Positions 1-10,100 of a stretch of DNA of 64,000 bases are shown here, one piece after another. Positions within the stretch are counted from its first letter, which is position 1. Each line of letters opens with the position of its first letter. A program made the position numbers and the translations under genes. This DNA comes from Pocillopora verrucosa (Eukaryota; Cnidaria; Anthozoa; Scleractinia; Pocilloporidae): positions 7,037,349 to 7,101,348 of the forward strand of contig NC_089318.1 of assembly GCF_036669915.1 (NCBI RefSeq), written 5' to 3'. The notes under the pieces are model-generated. The model was not told the DNA's origin, did no database searches, and saw only the letters and a list, made by a program, of their open reading frames with translations.

Positions 1-149
1 TGGCAGTTTGATGAAATCATACAAAATATCTCATTTTGGCCGCATAGCAGTGTGATAACGTTTTGTTTGTTTGTTTGTTTGTGTTTTTTGGTAGCATGTA
101 ATAGAATGTCTGGCTAAGAATTTTAGAGTAAGACAATACTAACAGCTCA

Positions 150-562
150 AAATAAGAAGATCCTCGCAGCTAAGAACACTACTGAAACTAGTAGTTGTAA
201 GTAGGACCTGAAAAAAATTTTCAGGCCCGTACGGGATTTGAACCCATGACCTCTGCGATACCAGTGCAGCGCTCTACCAATTGAGCTAACAAGCCAACTG
301 GGAGCGGGTCAATGAATTGGGTACAAATAAACATCCGAGTGAATGAAGATTTAGATATATGAAAATTCACATATTTGCACAGCGGTGGAAAGATGAAATT
401 AGAAGATCCTCGCAGCTAAGAACACTACTGAAACTAGTAGTTGTAAGTAGGACCTGAAAAAAATTTTCAGGCCCGTGCGGGATTTGAACCCATGACCTCT
501 GTGATACCGGTGCAGCGCTCTACCAATTGGCTTGTTAGCTCAATTGGTAGAGCGCTGCACCG
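150..562 (-). repeat. Dimeric tRNA-derived SINE (two tRNA-Thr-like units)
   Basis: Read on the minus strand, this holds two tRNA-like heads (about 532-460 and 295-224), each followed by a tail that begins CAGGTCCTACTTAC and ends near CTTCTAATTTC. The two are joined by a linker containing CTTTCCACCGC. The head at 224-295 folds as a 72-nt cloverleaf: acceptor GGCTTGT/ACGGGCC, D arm, T arm with GGGTTCAAATCCC, and an anticodon loop CTGGTAT whose anticodon would be GGT (Thr). The same tail-linker-head junction recurs at 14084-14395, so the dimer is a propagating form and not a chance neighbour pair. The right part is cut by an inverted duplication at 517-565. Confidence 0.8.
224..295 (-). tRNA. 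tRNA-Thr(GGT)-like SINE head, probably not a functional tRNA gene
   Basis: The cloverleaf is complete on the minus strand, with U33 before anticodon GGT and a normal A box and B box. It lies inside a repeated SINE with the standard SINE tail, and there is no terminator right after the acceptor stem. I treat it as the tRNA-related part of a SINE. The sister units at 11424-11495 and in 14160-14395 have C33 instead of U33, which argues against a role as a working tRNA. Confidence 0.4.
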
Positions 563-565
563 GTA
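517..565. repeat. Inverted duplication of the SINE tRNA head
   Basis: The segment GATACCGGTGCAGCGC is followed about 20 bases later by its reverse complement, with only a short GCTTGTTAGC-type spacer between. Two truncated SINE heads therefore meet head to head. The right arm ends where the terminal inverted repeat of the 565-6949 transposon begins. Confidence 0.75.
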
Positions 566-815
566 TCTTGTATGAGTATCCGCATGTTACAACGTGACTC
601 CCGCTTATTCTTGTTGAAGCGTATTTACAGTGTACTCATGGAATAGGAAGTTCGCGTAGTGCGTTTGAGCCAGTTTCTGGCAGATTTGAACAGAAAAGCG
701 GGTCTTTTGTTGGAATGTAATAACATTTTGATCGATGGCGCTGTTAACGAAATGTTTGGCTGGTTCGTAAGTTGTCGACCTGGTTTCGGTCGATCTGATT
801 GATTGACAACACCTC
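565..815 (+). repeat. Left terminal inverted repeat of the Mutator-like element
   Basis: It matches the reverse complement of 6699-6949 over about 251 bp with scattered mismatches. Any open frame inside it is part of the repeat and not a gene. Confidence 0.85.
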
Positions 816-3800
816 TAGGGCAATACATATCATCGTCCCAAACCAGATGAGCCCATGACACGTCAGCGGAATCGTAGCGGGAGTCTTCTATTTTTCCGGC
901 GAATCAAGAGACCGCGACCTGTGTGACTGACGATAAAGCGTCGTGTTCTTCAATATTTTATTGCGAAAGTATTCTTCCCATAACTTGTACAAACTAATTT
1001 CTGTCTAGATCACATATTTAAGAAAAAATCTAGCCTGTTATAAAGGCGTTAAAAGGAGGATCGACACTTAAATATGACCGGCCTAATAGTTTCGGTCGAT
1101 GTTATCCTCTGACCTCGTTATCATCGACCAAAAGCAGATTCAGGTCAAAGATCATTTGCTCAACTTTGCACTGTAAAATCTTTCGATTGGAAAAAACATA
1201 CAGTTCTTTTCTGTTTGTAATAAATTATCTTTACGTTTTATTTGACCATGATCTCTTGGTTTTTGTTCAACATCTTATTTGCTACTAATAAATATATTTG
1301 CCAAGGGGTGGTCCAGTTAATTTTTAACACTCATGCATTTATGTTTTGCGGCTAGCGGATAAATATTGGCGGGAAATCTAAATGTTTGGTAGAAGAACAA
1401 ACATGGCTGATAACAGTACACCCTGGGCTTCAAGATGGACCGTACAGTTTGACCCTTATTCCGGGTATGTTAACGATGAAAGCAGCGCTGACGAACTCAT
1501 AAAACAGTACGAGATACCTACGACGACACGATTCACTGTATTTTACAAACAGGAGAATTTTCAAATTGCAGTAGGCTGGGTAAGTAAGCTCACATGTAAA
1601 AATTTACAAAACAAACCATACTGACAGTAAAGTAAAGTGAAGTATAACTTTATTTAGACACTATAGGTATTTAAAGCCAGGGGCGTGTGAGATCGTGTTA
1701 TTAACATGAAATAAAGATAAATCAAAATAAAAAAAGGGATTTAACTTTTTTCCAATAATTATTGATATCTTAAGAATACAAGTACACATCATTATTCTTC
1801 GGTTTACACTGGTCAGTTAGACCTTCAAAATTAAAATGTAATTAAAATTCAACTTAGCTTCAAGTGTCAATTTACTGTAAGCCTGCAGCAAGAGTTGGCA
1901 AGAAATGCTTAATTAATTAAGATTAAGCTTTAAGTGTCAAAACCCTACTCAGTGCTATTGACACACAGCTGCCAGCAGCCCCATCCATTACACCAGTCCT
2001 TGGGCTACATCTGGGTGGGGCAGGCTTGATTTTCAGGCCCTCCATTTTAAGCACCCATTTGTATATATGTACGTATGTGTTTGTGTACATGTATTGTATT
2101 GCTAACTTAGCTCAGTTCCTCTTCTCACATAAAAACGTAGGAGTAAAAGAAAATGCAGATAAAAATGCTAAGAACCACTGTATACAATGGGCTGACTCAC
2201 AGGAGATGACAGGATGCAGACTAAGTTTTGATGGGGGTCAAAGTTTTAGAATGCCAAAATGGGCCAGACAGAAATAAGGCACTCAAAAGGAAGGAGGCTC
2301 AAAAGAGACTACAAAAAGATGTAAGCATGCATAATAATTAACTAAATAAGAATGTAAACAAGATGATATTATTACTTAAGGACTCCCAAAGAGGATATCA
2401 TATATAGGGCATTACATAGTTATTGATTTACCTTCACCTATTTGCTCTTAAGCTAATGAGGTGGTAAGTCCCAACTGATTTTTCTAAGCAAGTTGGTGAG
2501 CACTCACCTCTCCCTCAGGGCTAATAGCATGCAATAATGTTTTCTTTTTTACCACTTGCAAGAAAAAGGACACATCACATTTTATTTGTTAAAATAAGCA
2601 AAGTCGCAAAAAAGGACCACTGTGACTGCAGTTTACAAGGTAGGAATCAAGTACTATTTTAAAGGATACTTTTCATTACTTCTAAGTTTATTGATAACTT
2701 GACTATTCCCATATGACTGCTCTATCTAACAATCCAATAAATCTATTTGGTTTCAGAAGGAGAATGCTGATCACTGCTATAACAACACCAAACAGCACCT
2801 TATAGTACAGGATACAAAGAAATGTGACTGTCCCGCAAAGATCCACCTAAGGAAAATAATCAAGCATCCTGAAAATAAGGTCAGTTTATTTAAATTATTG
2901 AATAAGGGTTCAGGAGGCACTACCATTAACATGAATGATCACTAGCCTTATAAAGGGTGTTTAATTCCAATGGGCCTTGTGTTACATGTAGGTGAAGTGG
3001 ACATATGATAAGACAACCTGGACATTTCGTTGTGCAGAATTGAAACAAATTTACCTGTAATGGAAACAGAGGGAATATTTAAGAAACCAATTTTTCAAAT
3101 ATTATTTTAATTAAAACATTGTATCATTAGATTTCAGAGAACACAAAGAGTAGAAGGGAGACAATTTCAAAATTTCTGAGAACATCCCTAGAGTCAGAAA
3201 AGAAGCAAACAATAGCTACAGAGGGGCGTATTTACATATTACTTCCTAAACCTACAGATCACTTATTTCACCCCATGGGGAGGGTAAGTACTTGGCCATC
3301 AATTAAATTTTTTTTTGGAATCAGGAAACTGAAGTTTGGTGGGGGATTTAAGGTGACTTAACTTAACACAGATCATCAGTCTACTGTAGACTGTGCTGCT
3401 TCCACTGTCATGTGGAATGTATATAAAGAATGAATAAAGATTATACATCACAACAAAAGACCAATTAAATGTACTACATGTACAGCTTCTTTTAGCTACA
3501 CTGGCAGTTATTCCTCAAACTCAATGTCAAGACTATAATATCACAATTTTATCGGAGAGGGATTTCCACCGGCACTGTTTTAATGGAATGCTGTCATGGA
3601 CTATTTAAATGGATTTTCTTAAAAAATACAGTGTTCAGTAATCTGTAATTATAACATTCTGTAACTATGACTGAAAAACCCTACCAGAGGACTGCCTATA
3701 GTAATGTTGGTATAATTTGCATTATTATTCATTCAAAATAGTTCCCTGTTTCTGATAGGTTAAAACCACTCGCATATTTCATCATAACCAGCTGCTGTTG

Positions 3801-4794
3801 ACCAAATTTGGAAAAAATTTTCTCATATTGAACCAATGACATCAAAAGCAGCCGGCTCCAGGTTATTGAACCATTGACCAAGAAAACCTGGGGATGAGGT
3901 AGTGTAATTTTTTAAATGAATAAATAATAAAGCAATTATTCTTTCTTTCTTGTTGTGTAATCAGACTGCTGGGCTACTTCAGCCTATTGATGAGACACTG
4001 GTTAAAAAAATTCATGAGCTTGTTGGAAGTGGTGTTAATTGTGTTTCTGAAATGCAACGGCACCTGCATCATTATGTAAAGAAGGAACTTTTCACAGGCC
4101 AACAGCCTCCAGATCTAACCAACAGACGGTTCTTCCCAACAATCATGGATATCAGGAACCACATGTATCGTGCCACAGTGGTATGCAGACATTCACAAAT
4201 TGATCAAGAAAACCTTGACTCAAAAATCAAGAAGTGGAAAGAAGAAAGCCCAGATGATAATTTCTTTTTCAGGCCTTACTGCCTTACAAGTGATAGTGAG
4301 TCCTATCAACAACCACAGTCACTGAAGGAAGAAGACAGCACTGATGTAATTAAAATAAGTATAGGTGATCCATCTAACAACCTCCTCCTTGTTCACCAGA
4401 CGAAGTGGCAAAGAGAGCTGCTTTTAAAGTATGGTGGTGAAATTTGCCTACTGGATGCAACATACAAAACTTCACGCTAATTGCCCTCCCCACATTCTTT
4501 CTGTGTGTGAAAACCAATGTAGATTACTGTGTTGTTGCTTCTTTTGTGGTTCAGCTGGAAAATGCAGATACCATTAATGAAGCTCTTCAGCTCATTAAGG
4601 ACTGGAACCCAACATGGAACCCTGATTTCTTTATGGTGGACTTCAGTGAGGCAGAGATCAATGCCATTGAAAGGCTGTTTCCAAGTAAGCATGTAAACAT
4701 ATACTGGTAAATATCGATAATAACCATTTTATAACCATTTTCTTTATTTCATATGGGAAATATAGAGAGGCAATACTTATTAGGAATAAATTCT

Positions 4795-5050
4795 CCCCCC
4801 CCCAAAAAAAAAAGAAAAAAAAAATTCTTTCTTACAGGACTAACCTGAAAATAATGACAATAAATTATTGCCAATTACCAGTAATTCTCTAGACATTCCA
4901 AAATCATTACTTTAATTTCATGAAAATATCAACAGTGTTCATACTTGTCCTGGAAAACCTGGAAAGTCCCGGAATTTTATTTTGGCATTTCCACAACTGG
5001 AAAGTCCTGGAAAAAGGCTTCTGGTCCTAGAAAGTTTTGGAAATCTTTTA
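4795..5050. repeat. Low-complexity stretch and short GGAAAGTCC minisatellite
   Basis: A C/A-rich run at about 4795-4825 is followed at about 4935-5045 by imperfect repeats of a CTGGAAAGTCCTGGAA-like unit. This lies in an intron of the decayed transposase gene. Confidence 0.6.
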
Positions 5051-5179
5051 GAATCAATTAAAAAATAAGAAATGTGTAGATGATGGTAAGGATAATTAAC
5101 ATTGAGATCTTGGAAACAAAAGGGTCAATGTGTATTTTAGATTCCTGGAAAAAATCAATGTTACTATTATAACAACAAT

Positions 5180-5278
5180 GATAATAATAAATTACTAGCA
5201 TTATTATTATTATTATTATTAGCATTATTAGTATTATTTTTAGTAGTAGTAGTAGTAATAGTATTATTATTTTTACTC
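5180..5278. repeat. Trinucleotide microsatellite (ATT/AGT)n
   Basis: An imperfect run of ATT, AGT and AAT triplets lies in the intron between transposase-gene exons. The leucine/isoleucine-rich frame read from it on the minus strand is a product of the repeat. Confidence 0.8.
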
Positions 5279-6698
5279 CATGGCTCACAGGTCATGCTAG
5301 GCACCCTTCGTTGGTAGTTTAATTTTTAGCATACAATAGGCCTTGTGTTAGCTGAAATGGTTGGCAGCATGTATTCTCTTATCAGAGAGATTTTACAACT
5401 CAGTTTTATAACTGTTCCAGGCTGTCTTGTGTATATTTGTGATTTCCATCGAGAACAAGCATGGGTATAGTGGATCAACAACTCAAAGAATGGCATTAAC
5501 AAAGACAAGAAAGACAACCTCCTGAACAGTTTGCGAAACCTTGCAAGAACTTCCACAGAAGGGGACTTCAATTTAGCACTTAGAGATCTTCAAGACAGTG
5601 AACTGTGGAGGACCAATATAAGACTCCAAAAGTGGATGAACACAACATGGCTTCCCGAAAGACAGGCAAGCGTATCCCTTGCACACATTATAATAATTGT
5701 GGAATCATCCCTAATAAATTATCCAGCAACAGTTCAAGATTTTTGGCTTAAAAATTACACACATCTTATTATGTTTACTTAAAATCCTTGTCGCTCTGAC
5801 TTTAAACATCAAACAGGCCATCTCCTCGGATAATGTCATTTTGGGCCATTAATCATTCAGCATGAGTCTGAGATGAGTCCAAGATGCTCTTACAAGGAGA
5901 TCCGCAAGGTGAAAATCAGATTACATGCAGCTTATATTAATGAAGTTTACTTGGACACTTTGTTTCTATTGGCAGCGCTGGGTTTGGGCATACACAAAGG
6001 ACCGCTTCAATGTGAAAGTGAACACTACCAATGGTGTGGAAAGAAAGAATAGGACATATAAGCACCAGTTTCTTGCAGACAATAGAGACAAGACCTTAAG
6101 TGGTGTCATCACAGTTTTAGTGACACAATTTCTGCCAAATGAGTACAGAAGGTAAGGAATCAAAAGCTCATCTTGACCTTAGATCTCAGTGTGTTATATA
6201 TTGATATCACATGACTATGATTTTAGGCCTAAGGTGTTTTCAGAGAATGTAGATATATAAAAGTTTTTTTTTCTACAAGTGAGAAGGATGTATAAAGGCG
6301 TCATGCTTACTCTGGGATGAAAATTGCCTGTAAGAATTTCATGAATGATACTTATAGACCCACATTTAATCCATAGGTTATATTCTACAAGTTCAAATTG
6401 AAATACGTAACATTTAGGAGGAAGCTCAAGCTGAATATTCGAATGTTGACCGTCGGTGTACTGTCAATCACACAATCATCTTAAAATTGTGAAATATGTA
6501 CATCAATTTATTTAATACAAGTTTGAAGGCTTATCATGTGATAAACTTCTGATTAAGTACCTCTTCAGAAATTTCTATACATATAAGTTTAACAAAAATG
6601 CAGTTAAAATTAATACTTATCTTTCTCGAGTATTCTGATGTCATTGTTCTTCTCACTTGGCAGCTATGAGGTTTAGGTCGATGGTGTGTAGGATTTCA

Positions 6699-6949
6699 GA
6701 GGTGTTGCCAATCAATCAGATCGACCGAAACCAGGTTGACAACTTACGAACCGGCCAAACATTTCGTTAACAGCGCCATCGATCAAAGTATCATTACAGT
6801 CCAACAAAGGACCTGTTTTTCTGTTCAAATCTGGCAGAAACTGGCTCAGACGCACTACGCCAACTTCCCAACACTCGAGTACACTGTGAGTACGCGTCAA
6901 GAAGAAAAAGCGGAAGTCACGTTGTAAACTGCGGATACTCATACAAGAT
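6699..6949 (-). repeat. Right terminal inverted repeat of the Mutator-like element
   Basis: This is the partner of 565-815. The arms differ at scattered sites, so the insertion is older than the element at 24189-25382, whose arms look identical. Confidence 0.85.
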
Positions 6950-7107
6950 GCCGCTGATATGTCGTGGGCTCATCTGGTTTAGAACGATATTGCTTTCCGC
7001 GATGGAATGTATTTCCGGAAGTGAAGGTCTTTATGCTAGGCAAGGAGAATTTTTTCTCTCGCCAGTTTCATTGCACATTTAGTCTCGTTTGATGATCGAC
7101 AAACGCC

Positions 7108-10100
7108 ATGGATCCACCTTTTGATTGCAATAGACACGTACCTCCACTGAGATCTTTTTGGGTTTGGTTCTGTTTTGTCTTGTTAGGTAAGCATTTGTGC
7201 CTAAATTATAGCATTTTTGCAAGCTATCTTACTCGTATAAGGTATTTTTAGGTCAAACGTTGTGTTCTGTCCCCGTTATTGTGACATGTCTTTGGTCAAA
7301 ACCGAGGTAAATTTAATAGGAAAGCACTTTGAAGTTTCTATCTGTGTGTATTTGAGATGGTAGCGAGTTCGATTATAGAATCTAGAGTTGTTGTCTGTGA
7401 CCAATTCGTAATTGAAAGAAAAAGCAAATGTGCGCTCGCATAATCGGCGGCGTTTGCTTTGTTGTCTGTAATCTTCTCGCTTGTTCCCTTTACTGCTTGA
7501 AGAAGCTTATTAGAAGCGCTCGGAGGGATCCATGATTCTTTCAGCAATATGGCTGTTGTCAATTGTAGATGATCGAACGCTTCGCGGTGGGGAATTAATT
7601 TACTCCCGATGGAGGAGATAGAGAAATGTTTTTCGCGTCTTTCTAACGCGTGCTTTTCACTCCTTTTTCTTCAGGATCGCATCTCCCACTATCGCTGTCA
7701 GCAAATCTACAATGGCAAACTCAACCATTGTCACAAACTGTGGAGGAAGGCGACACTACTACATTTTCTTGTTCGGCGCAATACACCAAAAAGATACAGG
7801 AGTACGACTGGGAATTTAATAATCAATTCTTACCAGGAGACAGTCGTTTTGTTAAAAAGGACGATGGTAAAATGTTAGAAATATCTAACGTTAAGTTTAA
7901 GGATCGAGGGAACTATAGATGTGTGGCCAAAAGGAAAGGTAAAACTCTGGGCATGAGTCAGAACGCGGCCTTAAATGTAAAAGGTAAGGAAGTAATACCA
8001 AGGTTTGCTTGCATGAAATTTAGGGCGTACGTCTTTCCGGTGGAGTTGGTTCCTCGGTATATCTCAAGATTTCTGGCGACTTGTTTTCTCTTTCTCGTGG
8101 GGGGGCATTAAATAGATTATTGTACATTGGGTTGCACGCATAGTGAAACGGTAAATTGATCGATAAGGGCGATTTATTGTTGGTCAGTGTCTTGCAAAAG
8201 TATTATGGAGTGTTAAGAGAGTGTCTCTGTAAGAGCGGTCCGGTCGAATTTGCTTGAGACACGGATTTCGCTCGTTTCTCGTGTGTTGTAAGACATTCAT
8301 GTACCTATACTAAAACCACAATCAGTTTGATCGGATCTCTTTATGTTTCAGAGTTTTACGGAAATTAAATTTCACTCGAGCGAAGGCTTGTCGTGACACT
8401 TTTCAAGACTTTAATTTCATACAACTTTGGAGGACAATTTACAAAAAACTACGGAACTCAGCAAAAAACAAATACCACAGCCATGTATATTAACTCTATC
8501 TTATCTATCGAGGCGACTTTCGTAAACATCACGTGTCAATCAAGGAAACAGGAAGACTTGAATGACACCTTATCGGTTCGCCTAAATCAAACGGTCAGCA
8601 TTAGATTCCATCCACCAAAACCACCTCGGTCGAGAGGGACTGAGATGGAATATTTAATGACTTGCAAAACATAACCGAAGATTCTCGGAAATCTGCAAGT
8701 GATGTAGCCGAACATTCGAAGCTGTAAATCCCATGATTCTTGAGGAACAGCATAGCGTGAATTTTAAGTCGCGAACCATTGCTTGATGGTAGACATGCAG
8801 ATAATTTAGGATACGTCAATTCTGTTGATGAGGCGCGTAAACTTATTGCGGAATTTGAAACAGGATTGACGACGAAGTTTTCTTTCTCTAAAGCTGTCAA
8901 AGGTTTCGGGAACACCGGTGTATATATATATATATATTGATATAGCTCTTTGGCATTACAAAGCTTTGCTATCGCTATTGTGCATTCTCACTAGTTTATC
9001 TAGTTCAAGTCCTCTGGCATGGCTTGGATGATACCACAATTGTGGAATCATTCGGGTTGACTTAATGCTTACACCTCCTTCCTCGGACAGAAGTCACAAA
9101 ATACTCGGGGAAGATGCATGAGATATGTAAGGAGCAAAAATTCGTTTTTTACTGGTGTGCCTTTCCTAATTTTGGGAAGGGAAGTGTTCAATTGCCAGCA
9201 CGGCATAGATTGAACAGCTGGAGAGAAAAGGAAACGAAAATATGCAGAAGAAGCATTGTATATAATAATTTCTTTTTATCCTCAACCTTTGTGTTACTGT
9301 CAACTATGGCTTGCTAATTCGAAAGGTCAAATACATGAATAGGTCATATGACATTGATCTCAGAATACTTTTATGACAAACGTGATAACAGTTCAATCTT
9401 GGCTAAATTGTAGATGGTTAGAAGTTAACAATTATAAGAACTTTTCACTAACATATGCTGCTGACAAAGGAGAAAATATATGCAATTCTGCATTTTTTGC
9501 TTTCTATCAAGCAATCATATATTGGCTTCTTATCACACTATGACACTTCTGTTTTGTCACATTCCAAAAAATAACTTGAGAAATACACTGTCACTCATCT
9601 TACACTGTTATATTTACCTATTACAGAAGGCTGGAAACAAAGATTTTGTTTTCAAGAAAATAAGATTTCTTGTCCAAGACACAAGGAAGTTTGACTGCAA
9701 AACACAGATAAAAATGCGAGAAATTTTATTTTTTTCAGAGAACAAGGTAGTTCTACTCATGTATAAACAGAACAAATCTGGTTTAATAAATCAGATATGC
9801 GGCATGACTCCTTTTCTTCCATCCCCACTCAAAACAAGCAGACACACTTATAGAGGTTCCAGTCTGGTCTGCAAATGAAAAGGAGGAAGGTGATCACTGC
9901 AAAATTAAGCATTAGCGTTCTTATTTATAACATATTGATTATTGTATACTGATATCAAGAAATTAAGGTTGCAAGTAGCAGCCAACTGAGTTATAGTTTG
10001 AGTTTTATCAAGTCCATTACTTTGTTAAATTTAGAGTAACCTTGTCTTGAGAGAGGGAAATTGAGGAGCTGTAATATACTTATCATCAATTAGGGACCAC

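Larger units (their letters stand above)
1382..6151 (+). pseudogene. Decayed MULE-transposase-type gene (calcium-responsive-factor-like)
   Basis: Exons I can place: 1382-1579, 2116-2320, 2757-2879, 3131-3283, 3965-4684, 5421-5665 and 5976-6151. Recognisable parts are an N-terminal domain (GYVNDESSADELIKQY), a zinc-binding-type segment (KKCDCPAKIHLRK), the transposase core (LLDATYKTSR, CVKTNVDYCVV, WNPDFFMVDFSEAEINAIE, CDFHREQAW), and a late NGVERKN motif. It is broken in at least three places: a one-base shift in the G run near 2230, a TAA at 4478-4480 with a two-base excess between TYKTSR and ALPTFF, and an in-frame TAG at 5468-5470. The intron after 5665 would start with GC. No SWIM-type zinc finger is visible before the right inverted repeat, so the 3' part may also be lost. 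The gene lies on the element that carries it and probably encoded the mobility protein. Confidence 0.75.
565..6949 (+). mobile_element. Mutator-like DNA transposon with 251-bp terminal inverted repeats
   Basis: Positions 565-815 and 6699-6949 are long inverted repeats of each other. They start with ATCTTGTATGAG and share long stretches such as CGATGGCGCTGTTAACG and GGTTTCGGTCGATCTGATTG. Between them lies one split, decayed gene of the MULE-transposase/calcium-responsive-factor-like type. The left end abuts a broken SINE head. I could not find a convincing target-site duplication, so the outer boundary may be a few bases off. The element ends about 160 bp before the PTK7-A start codon. Confidence 0.8.

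Noticed and set aside
625-861. 78-codon open frame on the minus strand
   Set aside because: It lies in the left terminal inverted repeat of the MULE. The matching frame in the right repeat (6712-6942) diverges without coding constraint.
5058-5288. Leucine/isoleucine-rich frame on the minus strand resembling a membrane protein
   Set aside because: It is a translation of the ATT/AGT microsatellite.
9480-9878. 132-codon open frame, repeated at 27055-27453
   Set aside because: Its similarity between copies comes from the transposon. Only the 40-codon splice-bordered block 9627-9746 has meaningful homology.
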